From Pseudomonadota bacterium (GTDB lineage: Bacteria; Pseudomonadota; Alphaproteobacteria; Rhodospirillales; Magnetospirillaceae): DNA of 64,000 bases. This document shows positions 25,477 to 34,399 of this stretch, in pieces. Numbering within the stretch: the first letter of the stretch is position 1; every line of letters begins with the position of its first letter. The position numbers and the translations under genes are program-made. The notes under the pieces were generated by a model. It was not told the origin of the DNA and made no database searches. It worked only from the letters and a program-made list of their open reading frames with translations. The stretch spans positions 1 through 64,000 of the forward strand of contig JAJYTF010000016.1 of assembly GCA_021793155.1 (NCBI GenBank). The letters run 5' to 3'.

Positions 25477-26217
25477 ATGGCTCGGAATTTCTGGGGCGAA
25501 ATCAAACAGTTCAGCGCGGCGGTAGCCCTGGTCCTGGTCTCGCGGACGGTGGTCGCTCAGCCGTTCTATGTTCCTTCCGGTTCGATGGAGCCGACGCTGC
25601 AAATCGGCGACGAATTGCTGGCCAGCAAGTTCGCCTACGGCTACAGCCGTTACTCTCTGCCCTTCGCCCCCGGCCATTCGACACCCGAGCGGCTGCTCGG
25701 CCGTCTGCCCGAACGCGGCGACGTGGTGGTGTTCCGCCTGCCCCGCGACGACGAGGAAGTCTATGTGAAGCGGGTGATCGGCCTTCCCGGTGACCGCGTC
25801 CAGATGCGTGGCGGGCGCCTGTGGATCAACGATGCTCCTCTGCCGATCCGCGCCGACGGCGTCGGCCAGGTTGAGCTGCAGAACGGCCAGACGGCGCCGG
25901 CCGGCCGTTTCATCGAGACCCTGCCCGGCGGCCGCCAACACGCCATCTTCAAGCTGACCGAAGCCGGCCCGCTGGACGATACACCTGTCTACGAGGTGCC
26001 GAAGGGGCATCTGTTCATGATGGGCGACAACCGCGACAACTCGCTGGACAGCCGGGTCTCCGCCGCCAAGGGTGGAGTCGGTTTCGTGCCGGTGGAAAAC
26101 CTGATCGGTCGGGCTGACGTGATTCTCGGCTCTTGGGACTTCCTCGTCACCGGCCATCCGGTTTCGGCTTGGCTGTCGGGAATCCGGCTGTCCAGATTCT
26201 TCTCCCGCATTGCCTAG
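25477..26217 (+). CDS. lepB: Signal peptidase I
   Basis: A 246-residue inner-membrane serine peptidase that removes Sec and Tat signal peptides. The N-terminal membrane anchor is followed by SGSMEPTLQIGDELLASKF with the catalytic Ser36; the catalytic Lys is in VYVKRVIGLPGDRV and GHLFMMGDNRDNSLDSR is the conserved box E. Start ATG 25477. The TAG stop (26215-26217) lies inside the CTAGTGG left edge of an intergenic element, so the last codon context was set by that element. Confidence 0.94.
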   Translation: MARNFWGEIKQFSAAVALVLVSRTVVAQPFYVPSGSMEPTLQIGDELLASKFAYGYSRYSLPFAPGHSTPERLLGRLPERGDVVVFRLPRDDEEVYVKRVIGLPGDRVQMRGGRLWINDAPLPIRADGVGQVELQNGQTAPAGRFIETLPGGRQHAIFKLTEAGPLDDTPVYEVPKGHLFMMGDNRDNSLDSRVSAAKGGVGFVPVENLIGRADVILGSWDFLVTGHPVSAWLSGIRLSRFFSRIA

Positions 26218-26406
26218 TGGCCCCCCCCCAGACGCTTGGTTCCCGAGCGCCTGGATCAGGCGGCCCACCGACTAATTGAATTGTGGTGCGAAGCGGGCGA
26301 TTCTGCGCGTCAGGATTGAGCAATTTCTATAGATATTAAATTACGCGAATATGTTGCCGGCGGGCAGTGAAGGCCTGCGCAGGCTCTGTCGGAGTCGGAC
26401 CACTAG
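26214..26406. repeat. Structured intergenic element, copy A2, bounded by CTAG
   Basis: Left edge CTAGTGGCCC (26214) and right edge GGACCACTAG (26406) are inverted copies with one mismatch. Inside are the shared hairpin CCAGACGCTTGG/CCGAGCGCCTGG (one A-C mismatch), GGATCAGGCGGCCCACC and the module ending GAATTGTGGTG (to about 26288). A unique 110-bp AT-richer stretch follows. The left CTAG contains the lepB stop codon. The form fits a nonautonomous insertion with a TA or CTAG target duplication. Confidence 0.75.
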
Positions 26407-26523
26407 CCATTATCGCGCAATTTTAAGACTGCCACATTTTTGCAGGCGGGCAGCCATTATGGTACATTGACCACTGGAGTGCCGCGAATCCTGGGCGCGG
26501 CAAGACAAAAGTGGTCATTGGAC

Positions 26524-27333
26524 ATGCTGACGCGGAGAATGGTTCTTGCCGGACTGTTGAGCATTACCGCTGCGCCGATGGCGGCCGCGGCGACCAAGCC
26601 TCGGGCACCAGCCGCTGCCCGACATGCCAGCAGGCTGGATGCCGTCATCGATATCAGCCACAACACCACCGTTTCCGATTTCAGCCTGGCACGGAAAAGA
26701 AGCAACATTCTGGGAGTCATCCACAAGGCCAGCGAAGGCGGCGACTGGCGTGACCCCCTTTACGCCAAGCGCCGCCACCAAGCCGAAGCCGCCGGGATGT
26801 TGTGGGGGGCCTATCATTTCGGCACGCATCAACATTCGGGCGTCGACCAGGCATTGATGTTCCTGGCCACGGCCCGGCCCGGCCCAACGACGCTGATGGC
26901 CCTTGACCTTGAATTCAACGATCAGAATCCGGCCAATACCATGAAGCTTCGTCAGGCGGAGGATTTCGTCCACACCGTGCATGAGGCGACCGGCCGATAC
27001 CCGATGATCTACACCACTGCCGCCTGGGCCGATGGCGAGCCTGCCGATGGCGGGCATCGGCTGGGCGGCCGTATCACGGGAAAATCGGTCATTGCCCGCT
27101 GCCCCCTTTGGCTGGCGGATTACCGCAGCGAACCCCAGCTACCCGAGGCTTGGAAATCCAAGGGATGGCATTTCTGGCAATATGCCGGCGACACGGAAGA
27201 CGGCGGCCCCCGCGGCAAGCGGGTGCGCAGCGTATGGGGTATCGAACGCTGCGACCGCAATCTGTTTCGTGGGGATGTCGCCACCCTCCACCGTTTCTGG
27301 CAAAAAGAAGCCGGCCGGACGACCGGCGCCTAA
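26524..27333 (+). CDS. Exported GH25 lysozyme-like muramidase
   Basis: A 269-residue glycosyl hydrolase family 25 protein that would cleave the MurNAc-GlcNAc bond of peptidoglycan. MLTRRMVLAGLLSITAAPMA is a signal peptide with a twin Arg; DAVIDISHN gives the first catalytic Asp, LMALDLEFND the Asp/Glu pair, and GWHFWQYAGD the conserved C-terminal strand. ATG 26524 is preferred over the ATG at 26440 because it starts the signal peptide. A weak promoter (TTGCAG, 17 bases, TACATT) lies before it. Confidence 0.85.
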   Translation: MLTRRMVLAGLLSITAAPMAAAATKPRAPAAARHASRLDAVIDISHNTTVSDFSLARKRSNILGVIHKASEGGDWRDPLYAKRRHQAEAAGMLWGAYHFGTHQHSGVDQALMFLATARPGPTTLMALDLEFNDQNPANTMKLRQAEDFVHTVHEATGRYPMIYTTAAWADGEPADGGHRLGGRITGKSVIARCPLWLADYRSEPQLPEAWKSKGWHFWQYAGDTEDGGPRGKRVRSVWGIERCDRNLFRGDVATLHRFWQKEAGRTTGA

Positions 27334-27944
27334 CAATTCGTTTGCAACGCCGCCGCGTCGGGTACGACGATGGCGAAACGGTCGGCCAGTTCGGCCAGGG
27401 CGACGCGCTGCACCTCGGCCGCCGGGATCGTGGGGCCGCCCAGCGGATCCGGCAGGTCCCGGGTGGCGGTGGCGCCGGCCACGACGGTGATGCGAAACCC
27501 AAGGTCCAGCGCCGCACGCACCGTCGTACTGATGCAGACATGGGTCATGAAGCCGGCCAGGATCAATTCCCGACGCCCGGTTTCGCGGATGCGATTTTCA
27601 AGATCGGTGCCGCCAAAGGCATTGGGAAGAGTCTTGGCGATGACCGACTCGCCGTCGTCCGGCGTCAGTTCGGGAACGATGGCCACCAGCGGTCCGGCTC
27701 GGTCGAAGGCCCCCCGGCCGGGCGGCGAATGGTGGACGACGTGGATGACCGGGACGCCTTCGCGGCGGGCCACATCCAGCATCGCGCGCGCTTCGCCGAT
27801 CGCCGCGTCGATCCCCGCCAGGGGCAAGGCGCCGGCGACATATTCCAGCTGCGCATCGACGATGACCAGGACCGAATGGGCCAGCGGGCTCGGATGCAGC
27901 GGCGCGTTGGCCAACTGTAACAGCGACTTGGGACAGGCCGACAT
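27330..27944 (-). CDS. Isochorismatase-like cysteine hydrolase
   Basis: A 204-residue hydrolase of the isochorismatase/nicotinamidase superfamily. The catalytic triad is visible: Asp in LVIVDAQ, Lys in VIAKTLPNAF and Cys in GFMTHVCISTTVRAA. ATG 27944 is set by a GGAGGAG ribosome binding site four bases upstream; MEEP upstream is out of register with it. It is divergent from a LysR regulator, which probably controls it. Its last four bases overlap the GH25 gene end. Substrate unknown. Confidence 0.87.
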   Translation of the reverse strand: MSACPKSLLQLANAPLHPSPLAHSVLVIVDAQLEYVAGALPLAGIDAAIGEARAMLDVARREGVPVIHVVHHSPPGRGAFDRAGPLVAIVPELTPDDGESVIAKTLPNAFGGTDLENRIRETGRRELILAGFMTHVCISTTVRAALDLGFRITVVAGATATRDLPDPLGGPTIPAAEVQRVALAELADRFAIVVPDAAALQTNC

Positions 27945-28025
27945 GGGCTCCTCCATTGTGCTCAGGGGTGGAGTCCTCAGTCTGCCTCCATAGCGTGTTG
28001 AGCGGAAATTCGCTAATCTTTCGCA

Positions 28026-28940
28026 ATGCTTGATAAAAAACGCACAGCGGCCCTCGATTGGGAAGATCTGCGGTACTTCCTGGCATTGACCCAACACGGC
28101 AGCCTGTCGGCGGCTGCCCGGGCATTGAGGGTGAACCACGCCACCGTCGCCCGGCGTACCGCCAGCCTCGAAGCCACTCTGGGCTGCAGCTTGTTCGACC
28201 GGCGGCCTGAGGGCTATGCCCTGACCGCCGAAGGCAGGGCGGTGCTGGCCGATGCCCGCGCCATGGATGAAGCGGCGCTGGCCGTCCTTCGCCGGCTGGA
28301 CCTGAGCGACAGGCTTGACGGCGCTGTCCGGCTGACCTCCACCCGCGTCCTGGCCGACGCTTTCCTTGTCGAGCGCATGGGCGAATTGCGTCGGCGTCAC
28401 CCCGGGCTCGATATCGAATTCATCGCCGAGGCGCGGCTGATGAGTCTGGCGCGGCGCGAAGCGGACATCGCCTTGCGCCTTGGCCGGCCGAAGGACAGCG
28501 GCCTTCTCGCCCGCCACGCAGCCGATATCGCCTATGGCTTTTTCGCCGCCCCGGAATGGCGGGAGCAGATCGATGCAGGCATAACGCCGCCGCTGATCGG
28601 CTATGACGAAGCCAGCGCCGCCCTGCCGGAAGCGGCTTGGCTGGCCCGCCGCTTTCACGGCCACCGGGTCGCCTTCCGCAGCAACAGCCAGACGGCACAT
28701 GAACAGGCGGCGCGCGCCGGTTTCGGCGTGGCCATGCTGCCGCGTTACCTGGCCGCCAGGGGCCCCGGCCTGGAGCCGGTGGAATTCGGCGACCCGCTGC
28801 CGCAGCGGGAGTTGTGGCTGCTCATTCGCCCGGATCTGAAGACCGTGCCGCGGGTCCGGGCGGCGGCCGACTTCCTGATCGAACTCTTTCGTCGCGAACG
28901 AGCGATGCTGGCGGGTGTATCATCGGATAGCTCAGGTTAA
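28026..28940 (+). CDS. LysR-family regulator
   Basis: A 304-residue LysR protein. The N-terminal winged helix covers about residues 11-70 (WEDLRYFLALTQHGSLSAAA, then ARALRVNHATVARRTASLE). The effector domain follows. It is divergent from the cysteine hydrolase with an 81-bp gap holding AGCG-GAAATT-CGCT (28000s) as a candidate site, so the hydrolase is the likely target. The agmatinase-family gene starts 12 bases after its stop, on the same strand. Confidence 0.9.
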   Translation: MLDKKRTAALDWEDLRYFLALTQHGSLSAAARALRVNHATVARRTASLEATLGCSLFDRRPEGYALTAEGRAVLADARAMDEAALAVLRRLDLSDRLDGAVRLTSTRVLADAFLVERMGELRRRHPGLDIEFIAEARLMSLARREADIALRLGRPKDSGLLARHAADIAYGFFAAPEWREQIDAGITPPLIGYDEASAALPEAAWLARRFHGHRVAFRSNSQTAHEQAARAGFGVAMLPRYLAARGPGLEPVEFGDPLPQRELWLLIRPDLKTVPRVRAAADFLIELFRRERAMLAGVSSDSSG

Positions 28941-28952
28941 AGGAGGATGCCG

Positions 28953-29849
28953 ATGCACGCTCCCACCTTCGCCGTTCGCCCGAGTTTCCTGGGCACCGAT
29001 GGGGCCGCCGCCGAGGCGGCGGTGTGCATTGCCGGCATCCCCTTCGACCTGGGCGTGACCAATCGGCCGGGGGCGCGGTTCGCACCCATGGCGATCCGTC
29101 AGGCCAGCCGCATGCTTACCGACGGCGACAACCCGGACGGCTGGATCGACCCGAAGAACCTTCCGATCGCCGATATCGGCGATTTTTCCATCGCCCTGGG
29201 CGATATCCCTGAGAGCCTGCGGATGATCGAGCGGCAGGCGGTGGACCGCGCCCATCTCCTATGCCTGGGCGGCGACCATACGGTCACCCTGCCGCTGCTG
29301 CGCGCGCTGGCCCGGCGCCGCGGCGATGCTGTCGGGTTGATCCATTTCGACGCGCATCTTGACACCTGGCCAGACAATTTCGGCCAACCGCTGGGCCATG
29401 GGTCGGTCTTCTATCACGCCATCAACGAGGGGCTGGTCGCCCCCCACCGCATGGTCCAGATCGGCATTCGCTCCCCGATACCGCGGGCCGTCTGGGACTG
29501 GACCCTGGACAAGGGAGCGACCATCATTTCCGCCGAAACGGTGCACGAGACGGGGCCGGCCACCGTAGCCGAAGCGATCCGCGAAATCGTCGGACGGCAA
29601 CCGGTCTACCTGTCATTCGACATCGACGCGCTGGACCCCTCGCAAGCGCCCGGTACGGGCACGCCGGAAATCGGCGGCTTGTTCACCTGGCAGGCCATGG
29701 CGATCCTGAAGCGGCTTCGCGGGCTCGCTTTCGCCGGTATGGACGTGGTGGAAGTGCTGCCGGCCTGCGATGCCGCCGAAATCACATCTTTGGCGGCGGC
29801 GACCTTGGGCTGGCAGTATCTGAGCCTGTTGGCCGGAGGCCACGAGTGA
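28953..29849 (+). CDS. speB: Agmatinase/arginase-family ureohydrolase
   Basis: A 298-residue binuclear manganese enzyme. The metal ligands lie in CLGGDHTVTLP, HFDAHLDTWPDN and SFDIDALDPSQAPGTG. The family hydrolyses agmatine, or related guanidino compounds, to putrescine and urea. ATG 28953 is chosen because AGGAGG at 28941-28946 leaves 6 bases to it, whereas the ATG at 28947 would have none. Downstream lies homospermidine synthase, which uses putrescine, so agmatinase activity is the best reading; other guanidinases are possible. Confidence 0.85.
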   Translation: MHAPTFAVRPSFLGTDGAAAEAAVCIAGIPFDLGVTNRPGARFAPMAIRQASRMLTDGDNPDGWIDPKNLPIADIGDFSIALGDIPESLRMIERQAVDRAHLLCLGGDHTVTLPLLRALARRRGDAVGLIHFDAHLDTWPDNFGQPLGHGSVFYHAINEGLVAPHRMVQIGIRSPIPRAVWDWTLDKGATIISAETVHETGPATVAEAIREIVGRQPVYLSFDIDALDPSQAPGTGTPEIGGLFTWQAMAILKRLRGLAFAGMDVVEVLPACDAAEITSLAAATLGWQYLSLLAGGHE

Positions 29850-29882
29850 ATTGGTTTCAGGCATCGGACTCCATAAACACCC

Positions 29883-29911
29883 TTGCGCCACGTTGAATTG
29901 GCGTATATATC
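29883..29911 (+). promoter_or_regulatory. Candidate promoter of homospermidine synthase
   Basis: TTGCGC at 29883-29888, 17 bases, TATATC at 29906-29911. Four of six bases match the consensus -10 element. If used, transcription would start near 29918 and produce a leader of about 340 nt before the ATG at 30261. Confidence 0.35.
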
Positions 29912-30260
29912 GACCCCCCAGACGCACTCGCACGTGCCTATGGCCCGTCCAAGTTCCACGCGGGTTATGCTACGACGGTCAGGCGTCCTTTTTGGTCTCC
30001 GGTCGGCAGTAGGCCGGTCCCCGAAAGGGAGGTGGAAATGGTTGTGACACGCGCGAGATTTTCTCCGCACTTCCGAAGTTGACGCCATCAGCGGCGACGC
30101 TTCAGCACATTTTTAGTGTGCCGCAAGCCGTCTAGGCCGCCGATGCCGTGCCGTGCTCCGTCATGAAGCGCGGTACTTCGGTTTTTCCCGGCCGCCGGCC
30201 GGGATATTTCGACTTAACCAGCCATTACGAATGGGGTTCGACATAAGGGGGTAGCACCAG
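29912..30260 (+). promoter_or_regulatory. Long structured leader before homospermidine synthase
   Basis: No gene is seen in the 411 bases between speB and the synthase. The region contains GC-rich and AT-rich blocks able to fold, including a 7-bp CCCGGCC-GCC-GGCCGGG hairpin (30187-30203) preceded by five T, and CCGGTCGGC/GGCCGG and TCCCC/GGGA segments near 29990-30035. The last 60 bases carry GGGGG before the ATG. Polyamine genes in this class can have long leader RNAs; whether this is one is inference. No standard riboswitch motif was recognised. Confidence 0.4.
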
Positions 30261-31658
30261 ATGAAGCAAGTTTCGTTCTCCGGCCGTTTGGTCATCGTCG
30301 GTTTTGGCAGTATCGGACAAGGGGTCCTGCCACTGATTTTACATCACTTCGATCTCGACCCGACGAAGATCACCATTGTCACAGCCGAGGAGCGCGGCCG
30401 GGAAGAGGCTGACGAATACAAAATTCGCTTCATTTGTGAGGCATTGACCCCTGATAACTATAGACGGATGCTCAATCCTCTATTGGGTAACGGCGACTTC
30501 CTGCTGAATGTTTCGGTCGACGTCTCTTCACTCGCTTTGATCGAGTTCTGCCGGGAAAAGGGTGCGCTCTACCTGGACACATGCATCGAACCGTGGGCCG
30601 GAGGCTACACCGACACCTCCTTGTCGCCATCGCTCCGTTCCAATTACGCCCTGCGGGAAGCAGCCCTCAAACTGCGCGGGGGCGGGCCGACTGCGGTGGT
30701 CACCCACGGCGCCAATCCGGGCCTGGTCTCTCACTTCGTCAAACAGGCCCTGCTCAACATCGCCCGCGACACCGGCATCGAGACGGCCAAGCCCAACAGC
30801 CGCCGCCAATGGGCGGAACTGATGGAGGCGCTCTCGGTCAAGACGATCCACATCGCCGAGCGCGACACCCAGGTGGCTCGCCAACCAAAGCAGGCGGGTG
30901 AATTCGTCAACACCTGGTCTATTGACGGCTTCGTCGGTGAAGGCTGCCAGCCGGCCGAGCTGGGCTGGGGCAGCCATGAAAAGACTTTGCCGCCCGACGG
31001 CATGCGCCATGATTTCGGCAGCGATGCCGCCATCTACCTGATGCGCCCCGGTGCCAGCACCAAGGTGCGCACCTGGACGCCGATGGAAGGGCCGTTCCAC
31101 GGTTTTCTCATCACCCACAGCGAAGCCATCTCGATCGCCGACTATTTCACTGTCAAAGACGGCGATCGCGTACGCTTCCGCCCCACCGTGCACTACGCCT
31201 ACCATCCCTGCGACGATGCCATCCTGTCGATGCATGAACTGGCCGGCAAGAACTGGCATATGCAGGAGGAGCAGCGGTTGCTGATGAACGAGATCGTCGC
31301 TGGCACCGATGAATTGGGTGTGCTGCTGATGGGGCACGCCAAGGGAGCCTATTGGTTTGGCTCGCAGCTATCCATCGGCGAGGCGCGGCGGCTGGCGCCG
31401 TACAACAATGCGACCAGCCTGCAGGTGACCATCGCCGTGCTGGCCGGCATTGCCTGGGCCCTGGAAAATCCGCGCTCCGGCCTGACCGAACCGGACGAAA
31501 TCGATTTCGAACCGATTCTCGAGAGCTGCCGGCCTTACCTGGGCAAGGTGGTGGGCGCCTATTCCGACTGGACTCCGCTACACCGGCGGGGCCGGCTGTT
31601 CGCCGAGGACTTGGACTGGTCCGACCCCTGGCAATTCAAGAACTTCCGGGTGGTATAG
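30261..31658 (+). CDS. hss: Homospermidine synthase
   Basis: A 465-residue NAD-dependent enzyme that makes homospermidine from two putrescines (or putrescine and spermidine). The Rossmann start VIVGFGSIGQGVLPL and the blocks YLDTCIEPWAGGYTD, THGANPGLVSHFVKQAL and AKGAYWFGSQLS are characteristic of the bacterial Hss related to saccharopine dehydrogenases. It shares the strand with speB, a putrescine source. Homospermidine is the main triamine of many alphaproteobacteria. Confidence 0.93.
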   Translation: MKQVSFSGRLVIVGFGSIGQGVLPLILHHFDLDPTKITIVTAEERGREEADEYKIRFICEALTPDNYRRMLNPLLGNGDFLLNVSVDVSSLALIEFCREKGALYLDTCIEPWAGGYTDTSLSPSLRSNYALREAALKLRGGGPTAVVTHGANPGLVSHFVKQALLNIARDTGIETAKPNSRRQWAELMEALSVKTIHIAERDTQVARQPKQAGEFVNTWSIDGFVGEGCQPAELGWGSHEKTLPPDGMRHDFGSDAAIYLMRPGASTKVRTWTPMEGPFHGFLITHSEAISIADYFTVKDGDRVRFRPTVHYAYHPCDDAILSMHELAGKNWHMQEEQRLLMNEIVAGTDELGVLLMGHAKGAYWFGSQLSIGEARRLAPYNNATSLQVTIAVLAGIAWALENPRSGLTEPDEIDFEPILESCRPYLGKVVGAYSDWTPLHRRGRLFAEDLDWSDPWQFKNFRVV

Positions 31659-31666
31659 GAATAGCT

Positions 31667-31755
31667 GTCATCCCGAGCCTGCGGCTCCTGCCGAAGGCGG
31701 CGTGAGGGATCTTCCCGGGTCGACGAGATCCCTCCTCCCTGCGGTCGTTGGGATG
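31667..31755. repeat. Dispersed inverted repeat, TGTCATCCC type, copy C2
   Basis: Starts TGTCATCCCGAGCC and ends CGGTCGTTGGGATG; GAGGGATCTTCCC and GAGATCCCTCC inside can pair. It resembles the element at 17257 and the 45884-45935 sequence CCGCGGTCGTCAGGATGAGG. It fills the 109-bp gap between the convergent hss and VOC genes and may act as a bidirectional terminator. Confidence 0.55.
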
Positions 31756-31767
31756 CCGCCGGCCGCG

Positions 31768-32616
31768 TCACCTCTCGACGAACTCGAGGCCGATGCCCAG
31801 CACCTCGGCCGGGTCCACCTCCAAATGGCCACCTTTGCGGACGCAGCGCACGCCGTTGGCTTTCAACAGTCCGTGCGCAAGGTCAAGATCCTCGACGGCG
31901 ATGCTCAGCGCCACAAGGGCCGGCGGCGAGGGCAAATCCATCACCATGTCGGGATGCAGGTGATCGAATCCGTCCGCCGTGACGAGGAACAGCAGTCCCC
32001 GGCCGGAGTGGACGGTCACCATCTCGTCGGTCGGCGTCGCGGCGCCGGGACCAAACACTTTGTCGTAGATGCCCATCAGGGCTTCCGGCTGCTCCACCAG
32101 GACAGTCAGCGACACGATACCGATAGCGCCGTTGGGATGGGCCAGCCATTCGGGGCGCCGCAGCAACTCGGGCGTCAGGTGCTGGCAGAGAAAGGCGGGC
32201 AGACCGGGCGTCGCTTCGGGCGGCAGATCGACCACAGTGAAACGAGGAGTCACCTCGCCTTCAGGGCCGTCCAGCTGTCGTGACAGGGCGGTTGGCCGAC
32301 CCGCGGCGACCCCGGCCCGGTTCAGCGACTCAGCCGACCGGGTGGCATCGCGGCTGCCCAGCGCAACCCCCATCATCCCCTCGCCTCGCGCAGCAAGATG
32401 GGCCCGCACCCGCTCGGCACCGGCGCCTGCGCCGGTAGCGGCCAGGAGTTCCACATAGTCGCGGGCGAACATCAGACAACGGTTGGCCGTCCCCCATTCC
32501 GGATGGCTGCCGGCCGGGCTGGGGATAAACCCCAGCCGGGCGAAACGGCGGTTCGCCTCGGTCAGGTCGGCGACGGCGACGGCGACGTGATCGATGCCGG
32601 TGATCTGGTGTGCCAC
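31768..32616 (-). CDS. VOC-superfamily (glyoxalase-like) protein
   Basis: A 282-residue protein with two glyoxalase/bleomycin-resistance folds, of the long glyoxalase-like type. GIDHVAVAVADLTEANRRFA holds the first metal His; later blocks are ANRCLMFARDYVELLA and, in the second half, GIVSLTVLVEQPEAL. GTG 32616 lies four bases from the ald2 stop, so it is the last gene of the mtnP-mtnA-ald2 operon. A role with the methylthioacetaldehyde or aldehyde product of that pathway is a contextual guess; the reaction is unknown. Confidence 0.8.
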   Translation of the reverse strand: MAHQITGIDHVAVAVADLTEANRRFARLGFIPSPAGSHPEWGTANRCLMFARDYVELLAATGAGAGAERVRAHLAARGEGMMGVALGSRDATRSAESLNRAGVAAGRPTALSRQLDGPEGEVTPRFTVVDLPPEATPGLPAFLCQHLTPELLRRPEWLAHPNGAIGIVSLTVLVEQPEALMGIYDKVFGPGAATPTDEMVTVHSGRGLLFLVTADGFDHLHPDMVMDLPSPPALVALSIAVEDLDLAHGLLKANGVRCVRKGGHLEVDPAEVLGIGLEFVER

Positions 32617-32619
32617 GCA

Positions 32620-33297
32620 TTAAACCCCTATCCCGGCGGCTGCCTGGGCGTTCTCGCCGTAGGTGGCGAATTTTTCCAGAACACGGTCCATCTCGTCATC
32701 GTCCAGCAGCACGGGTTCGCCGAGCTGCAGGGCACGCCAATAGCCTTCGGCCAGCTCTTCGACTTCGACCGCCAGGGCCACGGCCGAAGCCAAACTCCGG
32801 CCGACTGCGATCATGCCGTGGTTGGCCAGCAGACAGGCCTTGCGGTCTTCCAGGGCGGCCACCGCATGATTGGACAGTTCCTGCGTGCCGAAAGTGGCGT
32901 AGGCTGCGCAACGGATGTCCCGGCCACCACCTTTCGCCACCATGTAATGGTAAGGTGGGATGGACTTGTGCAGCACCGCCAGCGAGACGCAAAAGGATGG
33001 ATGGCAATGCACCACCGCACCGACCTCGGGTCGAGCGGCGTAGATGTCGCGGTGGAAGCGCCATTCGGACGACGGCGCACGGCGCCCCTGGGCGGCCCCC
33101 TCCATGTCCATCGCCACGATGTCCTCGGGATGCACGGTATTGGGCGGCATGCCCGACGGCGTGATGAGGAAGCCTTCATCCCAGCGGACGCTGATATTGC
33201 CGGCGGTCCCCCTATTGAGGCCGAGCTGCGCCAGTTTGGTGGCGGCATCGAGGATCGCCAGGCGGTGTCGGGTGGAACGGATCGTCTGCTCAGGCAT
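32620..33297 (-). CDS. Class II aldolase, methylthioribulose-1-phosphate aldolase (Ald2-like)
   Basis: A 225-residue zinc aldolase of the fuculose-phosphate aldolase/MtnB/AraD family. [13 protein letters not shown] binds phosphate; zinc His residues are in [13 protein letters not shown] and the [12 protein letters not shown]-like block ([11 protein letters not shown]). Directly after mtnA, it most likely splits 5-methylthioribulose-1-phosphate into dihydroxyacetone phosphate and methylthioacetaldehyde, as in the DHAP shunt of Rhodospirillum rubrum. MtnB dehydratase is the alternative, but the other MtnB-pathway genes (mtnC, mtnD) are absent here. Start overlaps mtnA by eight bases. Confidence 0.8.
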   Translation of the reverse strand: MPEQTIRSTRHRLAILDAATKLAQLGLNRGTAGNISVRWDEGFLITPSGMPPNTVHPEDIVAMDMEGAAQGRRAPSSEWRFHRDIYAARPEVGAVVHCHPSFCVSLAVLHKSIPPYHYMVAKGGGRDIRCAAYATFGTQELSNHAVAALEDRKACLLANHGMIAVGRSLASAVALAVEVEELAEGYWRALQLGEPVLLDDDEMDRVLEKFATYGENAQAAAGIGV

Positions 33298-34399
33298 TGG
33301 GACGTCTTTCCGGATAGAGGGAGAGCAACCCATCGCGCGAGGCCGGACAGACCCCGCGCTCGGTAATCAGGCCGGTGATCAATCGGGCCGGCGTGACATC
33401 GAAACCATAGTTGATGGCCGGACTGCCGTCAGGCGTCAACTGCACCGTCAGCAGCTTGCCTTCGGCCGTCCGGCCCGCAAGGTGGGTAACCTCGGCCGAA
33501 TCCCGTTCCTCGATGGGTATGGATTGAACGCCATCATCGATGGTCCAGTCGATGGTCGGCCCAGGCAGCGCTACGTAGAACGGCACCCGGTTGTCCTTCG
33601 CCGCCAGGGCCTTCAGATAGGTGCCGATCTTGTTGCATACGTCGCCCGACGCCGTCGTGCGGTCGGTACCGACGATGCAGATGTCGACCAGCCCATGCTG
33701 CATCAGATGACCGCCAGCATTGTCGACGATTACCGTATGCGGCACGCCCTGCCAGTTCAGTTCGCGGGCCGTCAGGCTGGCACCCTGGTTGCGCGGCCTA
33801 GTCTCATCCACCCAAACGTGAAGCGGGATGCCGGCCTGCTGCGCCTTGTAGACGGGAGCCAAGGCGGTTCCCCAGTCGACGGTAGCCAGCCAGCCGGCAT
33901 TGCAGTGGGTCAACAGGTTGAGGCGCTCGGCCCCGGCGGCCCGGCGTTCGTCCCACAACCGCCGCATCACCGCGAGACCGTGCTCTCCTATCGCCGCATT
34001 GATCGCCACGTCGTCGTCGGCGATCCGGCCTGCCTGGCGATAGGCCGCGACCAGCCGCTCGGCCGGCGGCAGCGGGTGCAACACCGCCCGCATGTCGTCG
34101 AGGGCCCAGCGCAGATTGACCGCGGTCGGCCGAGTGGCGAACAAACGCCGGTAAGCCTCGTCCAGACGGGACTCCGACGGATCGGACCTTAGCGCCAGGG
34201 CCATGCCATAGGCCGCGGTGGCACCGATCAGCGGCGCCCCGCGCACCCACATCTCGCGGATGGCCCGTTCGGCGGCCTCGAGCGTGTCAAGCCGCGTCAC
34301 CACGAATTCATGCGGCAGCCGGGTCTGGTCGATGATCTCGACCCCCAGGCCGTCGGCGGCCAGCCAGATGGTCCGGGTCGGCTTGCCGTCGATGTTCAT
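33290..34399 (-). CDS. mtnA: S-methyl-5-thioribose-1-phosphate isomerase
   Basis: A 369-residue isomerase related to eIF2B alpha. It converts methylthioribose-1-phosphate to methylthioribulose-1-phosphate. [40 protein letters not shown] with the catalytic Cys, [15 protein letters not shown] and [15 protein letters not shown] with the catalytic Asp are all present. ATG 34399 shares one base with the mtnP stop (TGATG). Longer frames reach back only into mtnP. Confidence 0.94.
   Translation of the reverse strand: MNIDGKPTRTIWLAADGLGVEIIDQTRLPHEFVVTRLDTLEAAERAIREMWVRGAPLIGATAAYGMALALRSDPSESRLDEAYRRLFATRPTAVNLRWALDDMRAVLHPLPPAERLVAAYRQAGRIADDDVAINAAIGEHGLAVMRRLWDERRAAGAERLNLLTHCNAGWLATVDWGTALAPVYKAQQAGIPLHVWVDETRPRNQGASLTARELNWQGVPHTVIVDNAGGHLMQHGLVDICIVGTDRTTASGDVCNKIGTYLKALAAKDNRVPFYVALPGPTIDWTIDDGVQSIPIEERDSAEVTHLAGRTAEGKLLTVQLTPDGSPAINYGFDVTPARLITGLITERGVCPASRDGLLSLYPERRPNA

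Noticed and set aside
29912-30260. Known riboswitch or T-box in the hss leader
   Set aside because: No conserved core of SAM, TPP, cobalamin, glycine or T-box elements was recognised. Only generic hairpins were seen.
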